DNA of 64,000 nt from positions 33,051 through 97,050 of the forward strand of contig JAUNKV010000002.1 in NCBI GenBank assembly GCA_030532575.1. Direction: 5' to 3'. Shown piece by piece: positions 1 through 8,899 of this stretch. The translations under genes were made by a program, and so were the position numbers. Each line of letters starts with the position of its first letter. Position 1 is the stretch's first letter. Source of the DNA: Propionibacteriaceae bacterium (GTDB lineage Bacteria; Actinomycetota; Actinomycetes; Propionibacteriales; Propionibacteriaceae). Below the pieces are notes generated by a model that did no database searches, had not been told where the DNA came from, and worked only from the letters and a program-made list of their open reading frames with translations.

Positions 1-27
1 GAGATCGTCGCGGCGGTCGGCTCTGGG

Positions 28-63
28 GTGGCCGGTCCTTCGGGACCGGTCCTTCGTTAAGGC
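28..63 (+). repeat. Variant type I-G CRISPR repeat (isolated, at window edge)
   Basis: This 36-base segment has the same length, ends and hairpin layout as the array repeat at 8900-9772. The stem is changed on both sides: CCAGCCC/GGGCTGG becomes CCGGTCC/GGACCGG around an unchanged TTCG loop, so pairing is kept. The 3' end reads TTCGTTAAGGC instead of TTCGTTGAGGC. It could be the last repeat of an array lying left of the window, or a remnant of one. Bases 1-27 would then be part of a spacer. Confidence 0.65.
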
Positions 64-100
64 CGCGTCCGCATCAACCCGGGCCAGGTCCGCTGGTGGA

Positions 101-136
101 GCGACCGATCCTCCGAGATCACTTCTTTGCTGAGGC
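101..136 (+). repeat. Possible strongly decayed I-G repeat
   Basis: About 20 of 36 positions agree with the I-G repeat, including the terminal TGAGGC. The segment begins 73 bases after the variant repeat at 28, which is one repeat-plus-spacer period. The similarity is weak, so this call rests mainly on spacing and the 3' end. Confidence 0.3.
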
Positions 137-467
137 AGTGATTTGTGGTGCGATGGAGCGACTGGTTCCAGCAACCGGCCCTCTGCTGGGCAAGCGCCTC
201 GACTCCGCCGAGGGAAGCTGCCTGCTTGAGACCCGCCAGCTGGGGCCAGTCCTTCGTTTCTGTGGATCGGGTTGGCTTCAGAGCCCCCAGAGCTTTCAGG
301 GCGCACGAGCCCCAGCCATGCTGATACATGGTCTTTGATGATTAGAAGCTTGCACTACTCTAGAGCTGATTTGCCCTTGACGCTTCCTTCCTGTAGCCTT
401 CAAGTACGACAGTCCCACTCAAGCACCTGGGTCTGACAAAAAATCGATTCGAGCGAGGAGGCTCCTC
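137..467. other. Non-coding region upstream of the I-G operon
   Basis: No convincing gene is visible. The region must hold the promoter of the I-G cas operon. A TTGACG hexamer at 377-382 could be a -35 box, but no good -10 is spaced 16-18 bases after it. A purine-rich ribosome binding site GAGGAG lies at 455-460, just before the csb1 ATG at 468. Confidence 0.4.
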
Positions 468-1679
468 ATGGAACTGAACATCGACACACTCATCGCCGCC
501 TGCAGCCCCGGCGGAGCCAACAGCCTGCGCATCCTGACCGAGCTGGCCCCGGCTGGCGGAGAGTCCGCAGGTGTCGCTCCGGCCCGATTCCTGGATGGCA
601 ACAACCCCACCTACGCCTACGAGCGGCGCTTCGTGGATGGCGAACCCCAACACGTCGTACTGCTCGACGGCAAGGCCTCCAGCCAGAACCGCATTGAGGA
701 ACAGGTCTCCGTCGCCATCGCGGACGACCACCCCGTCCTGTCCCGCACCCCGCGGATCGAGGTCACCTACCCCACCCTCGGCACCCTGAGCGATCTCAAC
801 CTGCCGCACCGCGCCTTCGACGGGCACATCCGCCTGGGCACCATCGACGGGGTTCCCGCCGTCAAGCACCCTGACTACGTCGCCCTGCGCAACAGCACCC
901 CCACCAACGCCCGTGCCCTCCTGGAAACCTCGCCTGCATCCATCGCCCTCGGCGCCTGGGACTCCACCCGCAAGTCCCACCAGAGCCGCTTCCGCAGCCC
1001 GATCACCGGTGAGATCATCGGCGTCCTGGCCGACCAGGGTCCCGATGCCACCCGCAACCCCCGACGCGGCGGCGCCCGGGTTGACAGCGCCTCCCCCAGC
1101 GTCCGCCTCACCGGCAACGAGATGAAGGAAATCCTCAACAACATCAAGGACGACCTCAGCCCCAAGAAGGTCGACGAGCTGGAGAAGGAGGCCTCCTCCG
1201 CCAAGAACAAGCCGATCTCCGGCTCCCATCTCGGCATCGGCTCCATCCCGCCTGCCCTGAACACCCTCGGCCTGGTCTCCTGCCGCCGCATCATCCGGCA
1301 GCAGGTGCTCTCCTTCGCCGCCCTGCGGCAGCTGCGCTTCGGCACCGATCACAAGGATGTCCTGAAGGCCAACGTCGCCTGCCGTGTCCTGCTCGCCGCC
1401 TGGATTCTCAACGGTGTCGCCCGCTCCAACAGCGAACTCGTGCTGCGCGCCAACTGCGACTTGGTGGAGAAAGGCCCCGAGCAGTACTGGCTCGACGCCC
1501 GACACGGCGAGGGCCACGACGTCAAGCCCCTGGACATCGCCGCCGCTGACGCCCTGCTGGAGGCCGCCATCAAGCACGCCGAGCAGGAGGCGGGCATCAC
1601 CTGGCAGGGCCAGGTCCTGAAGGTGACCGGCAGCCCCATCATCGACAAGTCCGCTGAGGCCACGGACGAGGACGAGTGA
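468..1679 (+). CDS. csb1: Type I-G CRISPR backbone protein Csb1 (Cas7 group, GSU0053 family)
   Basis: 403 residues. By family knowledge this is the Cas7-type subunit that coats the crRNA spacer in the I-G effector complex. The family pattern is visible: an N-terminal half with ARFLDGNNPTYAYERR, then a LDGKASSQNRIEEQV segment matching the family's SxQSQANRxE block, and a central HQSRFRSPITGE stretch. The start is the ATG at 468, preceded by GAGGAG. It is the first gene of a tightly packed operon: csb2 begins one base after its stop. The acidic C-terminal tail (EATDEDE) is unremarkable. Identification is by family features and by the order csb1-csb2-cas3. Confidence 0.9.
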   Translation: MELNIDTLIAACSPGGANSLRILTELAPAGGESAGVAPARFLDGNNPTYAYERRFVDGEPQHVVLLDGKASSQNRIEEQVSVAIADDHPVLSRTPRIEVTYPTLGTLSDLNLPHRAFDGHIRLGTIDGVPAVKHPDYVALRNSTPTNARALLETSPASIALGAWDSTRKSHQSRFRSPITGEIIGVLADQGPDATRNPRRGGARVDSASPSVRLTGNEMKEILNNIKDDLSPKKVDELEKEASSAKNKPISGSHLGIGSIPPALNTLGLVSCRRIIRQQVLSFAALRQLRFGTDHKDVLKANVACRVLLAAWILNGVARSNSELVLRANCDLVEKGPEQYWLDARHGEGHDVKPLDIAAADALLEAAIKHAEQEAGITWQGQVLKVTGSPIIDKSAEATDEDE

Positions 1680-1680
1680 C

Positions 1681-3246
1681 ATGGGCCTCCAAGGAATCCT
1701 CGCACGGTTTCCTCTGGGGGTGTTCCGCGGCCACAACCCGGATGGCTCCATCGCGCCCTTCCCGGACACCGCCCGCCTGTTCAGCGCCCTGCTGAACGCC
1801 GCCGGGCAAGGGGACTCCGCCGTCCCCTCCGGCACGGACACCACCCCCAGCAGCGAAGCCCTGACCGCCTTGCGGTGGCTGGAGAACAACCCGCCCGACG
1901 CCTTGCACCTCCCGCCCCTTCGCCGTCCGGACAGGGATACCGAGGCATACCGCGACGAAGGCACCCTCAACCAGCAGGGCAAAGTGGCCAAGACCCTCCG
2001 CCACGTCTCAGGGACCGCCCTGGGCGGCCCCGTCGCCTGGCTGTGGGCGGACGGCATCCCCGACGAGATCGCCTCCACCCTCGACCTCCTGGCCGCTGAC
2101 GTGAGCTGCCTCGGCGAAGCCGACTCCCCCGTCGTGCTCGAAGTGGGTGAGGCAGAGCCGACCCACCACCTCGACCAGAAGGCCACCCCGTTCTCCCGAG
2201 GCGGCACCCGGGTTCGCTCCGTCACCACCGGACGCCTCGACGCCCTGGAGACGGCCTACCGGGAATCCCGCAGGATGCCCCGCTCCGAGTCAGTGAAGGA
2301 AAAGGGCGAGAAGTCAGCCCTGCACCCCATCCCCAACGACGGCGTGACCACGCTGCTCTACCGCGTCCCGGCACCGGAAACCGGTCTTGACGAGTTCGCG
2401 CCGTGGCCGCAGGTGGCGATCCTCCCCGTCAGGCACGGCACCCCCGTCACGGAACGAACCGCCGTGAAGTGGTGTGTGACCCTGCGCTCGGCCCTGCTCT
2501 CCCATCTGGGCGACGAGGCACCTCCCGTCATCACCGGGCGCTACCCCGACGACGTCGCGAAACCCGCCAACCGGGTGGCACTCCAGTACCTGCCCGCAGG
2601 CCACGCCAGCCACCACGGCATTGAGGAACCCGCCTTCCTGGTGATGCTCCCGCGCGGCATCGACCCGGTGGATGAGGAAGCCCTGCTGAACAGGCTCAAG
2701 GGAATCCGAAGCCTCCGCAACGACCTCGGCACCCAGAGCCTCGGGCCCTACACCCTGGTCCCCGGAGCCACCTTCTGGCCCCGGAACCCGAACCCCACAC
2801 CAACCCTGTGGAAGCCGCTGACCCCCCTGATTCCCGAGGTGCGGGCCGGGGATCGACGGTGTGGGCTCAGCCCGTGGAGCCCGTACGACACCCTCAACCT
2901 CTCGCTGGGGCTGCTCATGCGGGACCTGCTGGGTGAGCACATCCCCCGCGACCCCACCGCAGAGGACCCCAAGGCCACCTGGCGACACCTCGCCGACACC
3001 GTGCAAGGGCTGGACTTCACCGTCCAGGACCTCTACCAACTCAAGGACTCGAAGGCCAGCGACTTCGTGCACAAGGCACCAGCCGGGATGGTGATCCAGC
3101 CCTACCGTGCCCTGCTGGAACTCGCACCGTCGCTGAGCCCCACCGCGATCATGGCCGTCGGGCAGTCCCGACACCTGGGAGGCGGTCTCCTGGTCCCCAC
3201 CTTCCTGTCCCTCGGAAAGGAGTCCAGCCTTGCTTTCCACAGCTGA
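1681..3246 (+). CDS. csb2: Type I-G protein Csb2 (Cas5-Cas6-like, GSU0054 family)
   Basis: 521 residues. Csb2 proteins are described as a Cas5-type domain combined with a Cas6-type domain, so it probably both caps the crRNA 5' handle and processes precursor crRNA. The N-terminus (FPLGVFRGHN...FPDTARLFSALL) is the typical Cas5-like opening of this family. The rest is poorly conserved, and I could not identify the catalytic residues with certainty. The gene starts one base after the csb1 stop and overlaps the next gene by 17 bases, which suggests translational coupling. No separate cas5 or cas6 is present in the I-G operon, which agrees with this fusion role. Confidence 0.85.
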   Translation: MGLQGILARFPLGVFRGHNPDGSIAPFPDTARLFSALLNAAGQGDSAVPSGTDTTPSSEALTALRWLENNPPDALHLPPLRRPDRDTEAYRDEGTLNQQGKVAKTLRHVSGTALGGPVAWLWADGIPDEIASTLDLLAADVSCLGEADSPVVLEVGEAEPTHHLDQKATPFSRGGTRVRSVTTGRLDALETAYRESRRMPRSESVKEKGEKSALHPIPNDGVTTLLYRVPAPETGLDEFAPWPQVAILPVRHGTPVTERTAVKWCVTLRSALLSHLGDEAPPVITGRYPDDVAKPANRVALQYLPAGHASHHGIEEPAFLVMLPRGIDPVDEEALLNRLKGIRSLRNDLGTQSLGPYTLVPGATFWPRNPNPTPTLWKPLTPLIPEVRAGDRRCGLSPWSPYDTLNLSLGLLMRDLLGEHIPRDPTAEDPKATWRHLADTVQGLDFTVQDLYQLKDSKASDFVHKAPAGMVIQPYRALLELAPSLSPTAIMAVGQSRHLGGGLLVPTFLSLGKESSLAFHS

Positions 3247-5842
3247 TTTCGCCCCGTTCCTGAAAGCCGTGACGGGGCACGCCCCCTTCGCCTGGCAGCA
3301 GCGGCTGCTGGAGCACATCGTCCGCGAAGGGGAGTGGCCAGCCGCGATCACCGCCCCCACCGGAGCAGGAAAGACCGTCGTGGTGCCGGTGCACGTCTTC
3401 GCCTCGGCCATGTCCGCCCAGGGTGCTGCCCCCCGGCTGCCACGACGGCTGGCCCTCGTCGTGAACCGCCGCGGCCTGGTGGACTCCCACGAGCAGGTGG
3501 CGGAAAGAATCCGGGACGCCCTGGCGAACTCCACCGAACCGGTTGTCCGTGAGGTGGCCGACGCCCTGACGAGCCTCGGCCTCAACGCAGGGCTTGAAAT
3601 CACCAACCTGCGTGGCGGGATCACCCCAGACCATGAATGGCTGCTGACCTCCGGCGGCTGCCACATCATCTGCACCACCCCGCAGATGGCGGGCAGCGCC
3701 CTGCTGATGAGGGCCTACGGCGCCTCTCTCCAGGCCCGCCCACGCCTGGCCGGTCTTTTGGCCATCGACACCGCGCTGGTGCTGGATGAGGCCCACCTGA
3801 ACCGGCAGTTCCTGCTCACCGCCCGACGGGTCGCAGAACTGGCCGAACGGGACGCCGCCCAGCTCCAGCTGCCCGGTCTTCAGGTGGTGGAGGCCTCCGC
3901 CACCGCCCACCTGACACCGGGGCAGGAGGCCATCAGCATCACCCCTGACGACCTGCAGGCGGAACCCGCGCTGGCGAGCAGGCTCACCAACCCCAAACCA
4001 CTGCGATACGTGGAGATTCCAGAGACGAAGGGAAATCACCCCAAGGCCGTCCTCGGCGTCTTCGTCGATGAAATCCTGGCGGCACGGGACCGGCTCACCG
4101 CGCCCGGCACCGTCGGCTGCGTGGTCAACACCGTGAAAAGCGCCGCCGAGATCGCTGACCTGCTGCGCGAGAGAGGCCTCAAGGCGGTGTCCTGGGTGGG
4201 CCGGATGCGGCCGCTGGACCTAGCACGGCTGAAGGAGGAGCACGCCGACCTGTTCACCGTGGCAGGCGACCCGAGCGTGGATGTCCTCGTCGCGACGCAG
4301 ACCGTCGAGGTGGGGGTTGACATCGACCTTCACGCCCTGGTGACGGAGCTGGCCCCCGGCTCGGCCCTGGCGCAACGATTCGGCCGGGTGAACCGACTCG
4401 GCCTGCGCCCATCGGCTGAACTGGTGGTGCTGGGCCCCAAACGGCCCTCAAAACCCTCCGGCATCTACACCGCTGAGGAACTGCAGGCGGCTCACGCCTG
4501 GATCAACGCCGGGCTGGGCTCAGAGTTGTCATTCACCCCCGCCACCCTGGCCGCTGCCCCACCTCCGGCCGCCGAGCTCCGCAGGATGCTGCTCTCCCGG
4601 CTGGAGCTGGGGGATGTGGACTACCTCTCCCACACCGGCGGCGGGCTGTTCGCAGAACCTGAGCTGGAGCTCTGGCTGAGCGACGACCTGGAGGTCCCCA
4701 ACGCGGAAGGCGGACTGATCGTTCGTGGCCCACTCGGTGACGACGAGCCCGCCCTGGGGCTTCTCCGCGCCACCCCTCCGGCATCACGCGAGGTGTTCCC
4801 CGTCGTCCTGCCGCGCCTGGCGGAAATCGTCGAGCACGTGTTGGCCAAGGGGAAGAAACACCGGGTCTTCCTGTGGCGCCGGGGAGAGCTGAGCCTGCAC
4901 CACGAGAGTGTCTCCCTGATCCCCGGGGACCTGGTGGTGGTCGATTCCGACCTCGCCGTGTGCAAGAGCGACGTCGTGGTGGACCCCAAACAGGCCAAGG
5001 ACCAGGCCACCCCTGTCTGGGGGGAGGAGAGCACCCGGGTGATCCTCGCCGGGGACCCCAGCCCCTCTGTCGCCGATGGAGACCCCGACGATCTGCTCGA
5101 GGAGTTGGCCCCCCTCAGCCGGGAAGAGGCCATCGAGCTGTTGAAACAGCAGTATCCCGAGGCCAAGGACTTCGTGTTCCCGGAGACCGTGGAGAACCTG
5201 GGGTTGGGTCGTCAGCGATTCCCCTGGGTGGTGTGGCACACCGACGCCCCGTCAGAGGAGGACCGGCAGATGTGGACCGTGGCCCCCTTGCCCGTGCCGC
5301 TGGAACAGCATTCTGGTGCTGTGGCGGCCCAGGCCGAGCAGCTCGGGGAAACGGTGGGTCTGCCGAAGGAGCTGGTCGAGGCCCTGCGTCTGGCCGGGCT
5401 GCACCACGACGACGGAAAGGCCGACCCCCGCTTCCAGCGGGCGCTCGGGGCGGACGGGAAACAGCTGCTGGCCAAGAGCGGGTTCCCCTCGGCACAGCAG
5501 GCTCGCCGCGCCAAGGCCATGAGTGGTCTCCCGACAGGGTGGCGGCATGAACAGGCATCCGTGCTGTCGGCACTCAACGCTCTGGCGGACCAGCCAGAGG
5601 AGCTGCGGGACCTCGTGGCCCGGCTGGTTGGTACCAGCCATGGCAGAGGGCGCCCGAGCTTCGACATGGTGGCGGCCGATCTGCTGGTCGAACCCACCGC
5701 CTTGGCCAAGAGCCTGTTCACCGAGGGCGGTTGGGAAGAGCTCATGCAGCGCACTCAGGAGCGCTGGGGCGCATGGGGATGCTCCTATCTGGAAGCGCTC
5801 CTCAGGTCAGCTGACGGCATGGTGTCGAAGGAGGGATCATGA
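3230..5842 (+). CDS. cas3: Type I-G Cas3 helicase-nuclease with C-terminal HD domain
   Basis: 870 residues. It would be the ATP-driven helicase-nuclease that degrades DNA marked by the I-G effector. Walker A APTGAGKT is at about 42-49, the DEAH box (VLDEAHLN) at about 186-189, and helicase motif VI QRFGRVNRLG near 381-390. The HD nuclease follows rather than precedes the helicase: HHDDGK near 724-730, RHE near 771 and a GTSHGRGRPSFD motif near 803. This C-terminal HD order is typical of I-G and opposite to the I-E Cas3 in this window. The likely start is the TTG at 3230, because AAAGGAG sits 7 bases before it. The gene overlaps csb2 and ends in an ATGA overlap with the next gene. Confidence 0.92.
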   Translation: MLSTADFAPFLKAVTGHAPFAWQQRLLEHIVREGEWPAAITAPTGAGKTVVVPVHVFASAMSAQGAAPRLPRRLALVVNRRGLVDSHEQVAERIRDALANSTEPVVREVADALTSLGLNAGLEITNLRGGITPDHEWLLTSGGCHIICTTPQMAGSALLMRAYGASLQARPRLAGLLAIDTALVLDEAHLNRQFLLTARRVAELAERDAAQLQLPGLQVVEASATAHLTPGQEAISITPDDLQAEPALASRLTNPKPLRYVEIPETKGNHPKAVLGVFVDEILAARDRLTAPGTVGCVVNTVKSAAEIADLLRERGLKAVSWVGRMRPLDLARLKEEHADLFTVAGDPSVDVLVATQTVEVGVDIDLHALVTELAPGSALAQRFGRVNRLGLRPSAELVVLGPKRPSKPSGIYTAEELQAAHAWINAGLGSELSFTPATLAAAPPPAAELRRMLLSRLELGDVDYLSHTGGGLFAEPELELWLSDDLEVPNAEGGLIVRGPLGDDEPALGLLRATPPASREVFPVVLPRLAEIVEHVLAKGKKHRVFLWRRGELSLHHESVSLIPGDLVVVDSDLAVCKSDVVVDPKQAKDQATPVWGEESTRVILAGDPSPSVADGDPDDLLEELAPLSREEAIELLKQQYPEAKDFVFPETVENLGLGRQRFPWVVWHTDAPSEEDRQMWTVAPLPVPLEQHSGAVAAQAEQLGETVGLPKELVEALRLAGLHHDDGKADPRFQRALGADGKQLLAKSGFPSAQQARRAKAMSGLPTGWRHEQASVLSALNALADQPEELRDLVARLVGTSHGRGRPSFDMVAADLLVEPTALAKSLFTEGGWEELMQRTQERWGAWGCSYLEALLRSADGMVSKEGS

Positions 5843-6837
5843 CTGAATTTCATCTGGGCGGCCCCATCACCAGCGCCCTCACCCACTTTGCGGGTTTCGG
5901 CCTGGCGGCGATCCTGGAGGATCAGGGCCACACCGCACTGCGGATGTACTGGCAGGAAGGCACGTCACCGTCGCTGGTCATCACCGGCGTCTCCGCCGAC
6001 GACGTGGGCGCGGCCGTTCGCAACCATGCGGCGGCCATCGGGAACGACCACTGGATACATGCCCAGCTGGACGATGAGCGGCGTCACGGAGCGGCGTTGT
6101 TCAGCCCTCGGATCAAGAGCGCCGAAAGCCGTGAGGAGTGGGAGACCTATTCCTCGCAGCGGCAGCGGTACCTGACAGCTGATCTCGGCAGACTCGACCG
6201 GAACATGCTGCACGGTTTGGGCGAGCCAGCCCATTGGCATCACACGGAGAAGGACAGGCAACCGGATCGTGGGGCCAGCCGCTGGGAGATGAAGACCAGG
6301 AATCGGGGTGAGGAGCTGGTCACCCATAGGGTTCGTCCGCTGCTGAAGGCGATCCAGTCCAGAAACAGCGACGAGCTGGCCGCCGGGCTGGCCGGGGAGC
6401 AGCTGGTGGACATCGACAAGAAGGCGGATTCCCGTACCGGAACCGGTTTCACCAAGCCCGGGCCTGTGGATGCCGCCGTCGCATGGTGTGCGCTGTGGGG
6501 GATCAGTTGGATGCCGACGGTGCACCAGGTGCACCAGATGTCGCAGTCCCCGGCGGTCTCCCCCAGAACACGGGTTCACCCGGCGGATGCGGCACTGCCC
6601 GTCGTCGCCACTGCGATGAGTCTCCCGCTGTGGCGAGCCGTGCTGCGCAGCCGCCAGCTGGATGTGGTGGCGTTCTCACCCGAGGACGCAGAGGCTCGGG
6701 CGTCGATGCGGTGGCTCAGCAACCGGGGCGTGGTCGGGCTCATCCGATTCCGAATCCACCTGGGGGGCAGCTCCTCCGCACCGGAACGCCACCTGATGGA
6801 CGGGGTGCTCGATCTGTTCGAGGTTGAGCCGCGATGA
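5839..6837 (+). CDS. csb3: Putative I-G large-subunit protein (Csb3/Cas8u2-like)
   Basis: 332 residues. Its position between cas3 and the adaptation genes, and its length, fit the Csb3/Cas8u2-type proteins that take the large-subunit place in some I-G loci instead of Csx17. The N-terminus reads LGGPITSALTHFAGFGLAAI. A WCALWGISWMP segment and a C-terminal RFRIHLGG stretch are visible. No catalytic motif is seen, as expected for a PAM-recognition or scaffold subunit. The ATG overlaps the cas3 stop (ATGA), and its own stop overlaps the next ATG. The family name is inferred from context more than from motifs, so csb3 is a moderate-confidence symbol. Confidence 0.6.
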   Translation: MTEFHLGGPITSALTHFAGFGLAAILEDQGHTALRMYWQEGTSPSLVITGVSADDVGAAVRNHAAAIGNDHWIHAQLDDERRHGAALFSPRIKSAESREEWETYSSQRQRYLTADLGRLDRNMLHGLGEPAHWHHTEKDRQPDRGASRWEMKTRNRGEELVTHRVRPLLKAIQSRNSDELAAGLAGEQLVDIDKKADSRTGTGFTKPGPVDAAVAWCALWGISWMPTVHQVHQMSQSPAVSPRTRVHPADAALPVVATAMSLPLWRAVLRSRQLDVVAFSPEDAEARASMRWLSNRGVVGLIRFRIHLGGSSSAPERHLMDGVLDLFEVEPR

Positions 6838-8420
6838 CCGGGCCGATGCTTCCCATCAGTTTGGTCACGAACACCGCGTTCTGCCCGCGCCGGACATGGT
6901 TGGAGGCAACTGGGGAGGTCGTGGCCAGCTTCAACATGGAGGCTGGCCAGGCCGCCCACAGTCGAGTTGATTCAGGGGTCAGCACCGGCCCTCAGCGTCG
7001 CTCGGTCCAGGTGGAGGACCTGGAGTGGGGGGTCTACGGCAAGTGTGATGTGGTGGATGTCGAGGACGGCACCGTCGAGGTGGTGGAGTACAAGGCCACC
7101 CCGGGCAAGCGGGAGCCGAGTGTCAGCGAAGCCAACCGGGTCCAGCTGGCGCTGCAGCGTCGCGGGCTGGAGGCACAAGGCCATGTGGTCTCCTCGCAGC
7201 GGGTGTATTTCACCAATCATCGACGTTCGGTACCGGTGGAGGTGGATGATGCTCTTCTGGCCGAGGCGCATCGTCTGGTGGAGCTGACGCGGGAGATCGT
7301 GGAGGGGGACACGGCCCCGGAGCCGCTGCTGGAGGATCCACGGTGTCGGTTCTGTTCGCACGCGGGAGTGTGCCTTCCGGAGGAGCGGCGCGGCGGACCG
7401 GTCAAGCGGGTGCTGGTCTCGGACCCTCACGGGGAGGTGCTTCACCTCACGGTTCCCGGAGCGCGGGCGTCCCTGCGTCGTGGCCGGGTGATCGTGCAGA
7501 GAGGCGACGAGGACATCACCGATCTGCCCATCGAACGGGTCGCGGGGATCGTGGTTCACGGAAACGTGGACCTCTCGACAGCTCTCGTGAGGGAGGCGCT
7601 CTATCGCGGGATCAGCATTGTCTGGTGTTCGGGACGTGGCCGGGTGATCGGTTTCGGCCGGTCGGCCAGCTCTCCGAATGGCGGGGGCAGAGCGGTTCAG
7701 CTGCACACCTCGGTGACCGGGGACATGGAGCTGGCAAACGAGCTGATCGCTTCGAAGATCAGCAATCAGGCGACGATGCTTCGTCGAAATGCCAAACAGG
7801 ACTGCGCCGAGCAGGTGCAGGAATTGCGGACGCTGGCCAGCAGGGCCAGCTCTGCAGGCACGGTGGAGGAATTGCTGGGGCAGGAGGGCAGGGCCGCGAG
7901 GGTCTACTTCCAGAATTTCCCGGTGATGCTGTCCTCGGCCCAGTGGGTGCGTGATTCGTGGCCCGGCCGTCATGGTCGAGGAGCAACCGACCCACTCAAT
8001 GCTGCCCTGAACTACAGCTACGGCCTTCTGCTCTCAGAGGTGGTTCGTGCAATCCACGTCTGTGGGCTTGATCCGCACCTGGGGTTCGTCCACAGCTCCA
8101 CCCGGAACAAGCCTGCGTTGGCGTTGGACCTGATGGAACAGTTCCGACCACTGCTGGCAGATTCGGCGGTGGTGTCGGCGATCAACAACGGCGAGTTGAC
8201 CCTGGATGATTTCTGCCGAGGCCTTGAGGACCATCGGCTGACGGACGCGGGACGTCGCGCAGTGACCGTCGCATTCGAGCGGCGGGTCTGCCAGGAATTC
8301 CGGCACCCGGTCTTCGACTACAAGGTGTCCTGGCGGCGCGCCATTGAGGTGCAGGCCAGGATGCTGCTCGGTTACCTGGATGGTTCCCAGGAGCGTTACG
8401 TGGGGGTGAGGACGAGGTGA
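6834..8420 (+). CDS. cas4-cas1: Cas4-Cas1 fusion, spacer acquisition (type I-G)
   Basis: 528 residues with two domains. Residues 1 to about 185 are Cas4: FCPRR at 16-20, a RecB-like EVVEYKATPG near 82-91, and the Fe-S cysteine cluster CRFCSHAGVC near 170-179. From about 190 onward it is Cas1, with the metal-binding residues in LLLSEV (Glu), GFVHSS (His) and LALDLMEQFRP (acidic). Cas4 trims and selects prespacers with the right PAM; Cas1 integrates them. The fusion is characteristic of type I-G loci. The start ATG overlaps the previous stop, and the stop overlaps the cas2 GTG. Confidence 0.95.
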   Translation: MTGPMLPISLVTNTAFCPRRTWLEATGEVVASFNMEAGQAAHSRVDSGVSTGPQRRSVQVEDLEWGVYGKCDVVDVEDGTVEVVEYKATPGKREPSVSEANRVQLALQRRGLEAQGHVVSSQRVYFTNHRRSVPVEVDDALLAEAHRLVELTREIVEGDTAPEPLLEDPRCRFCSHAGVCLPEERRGGPVKRVLVSDPHGEVLHLTVPGARASLRRGRVIVQRGDEDITDLPIERVAGIVVHGNVDLSTALVREALYRGISIVWCSGRGRVIGFGRSASSPNGGGRAVQLHTSVTGDMELANELIASKISNQATMLRRNAKQDCAEQVQELRTLASRASSAGTVEELLGQEGRAARVYFQNFPVMLSSAQWVRDSWPGRHGRGATDPLNAALNYSYGLLLSEVVRAIHVCGLDPHLGFVHSSTRNKPALALDLMEQFRPLLADSAVVSAINNGELTLDDFCRGLEDHRLTDAGRRAVTVAFERRVCQEFRHPVFDYKVSWRRAIEVQARMLLGYLDGSQERYVGVRTR

Positions 8421-8719
8421 GTCGTCGCGACGAGAGACTGCTTCTGGCAGCCTACGATGTGCCGGATGACCCCCGTCGTGACCGCTTGGCCAAGGCTCTT
8501 CTGAGCTACGGGGACCGAATCCAGTACAGCGTCTTCCTCATCGAGGCGGCGCCGGTGAAGCTGGCCCGCCTTCGGCGTGAGTTGCAAGCCCTGATGAGCG
8601 AGCAGGAGGACTCTGTTCTCCTGTGTGATCTTGGCCTAGCGGGAAGCACGACGGGAACCACCATCGAGTTCCTGGGCCGGGAACGCAACCTGACAACTTC
8701 ACAGAGTTTCATCGTTTGA
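8417..8719 (+). CDS. cas2: Cas2, spacer acquisition (type I-G)
   Basis: 100 residues, normal for Cas2. The ferredoxin-like start LLLAAYDVPDDPRRDRLAK carries the conserved Asp, followed by YGDRIQYSVFLIEAAP. It forms the integrase complex with Cas1, here the Cas4-Cas1 fusion. The GTG start overlaps the preceding stop (GTGA). It is the last gene of the I-G operon and lies 180 bases before the first repeat. Confidence 0.95.
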   Translation: MSRRDERLLLAAYDVPDDPRRDRLAKALLSYGDRIQYSVFLIEAAPVKLARLRRELQALMSEQEDSVLLCDLGLAGSTTGTTIEFLGRERNLTTSQSFIV

Positions 8720-8899
8720 CACCGCGAGAGGGGTACGGAACACGCGACACGCCTTGACCACTCGCGCACCAAATTCCCTTGTCACAGCCACACGAGTGGC
8801 GATCTTCCCGTCAGACCCCACCACGACACGGTCATTGGGAAGGCACCTCTCGCAGCACCCCTCCAAACCCCCAAGCCAGAAGGCGATAAAATCAGGAGC
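8720..8899 (+). promoter_or_regulatory. Leader of the type I-G CRISPR array
   Basis: This 180-base gap holds no gene. It lies between cas2 and the first intact repeat, and the opposite end of the array carries the degenerate repeat, so this side should be the leader with the pre-crRNA promoter and integration signals. I could not define a promoter with confidence. Confidence 0.55.

Noticed and set aside
64-467. Search for a CreR-like spacer of the I-G system aimed at the csb1 promoter
   Set aside because: The segments after the repeat relics at 28-63 and 101-136 show at best a 7-base match (TGATTTG) out of register with the seed, which is near chance level.
360-2228. 622-residue minus-strand open frame
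   Set aside because: It lies entirely opposite csb1 and csb2, is very Gly/Val/Ala-rich, and reflects codon bias of the real genes.
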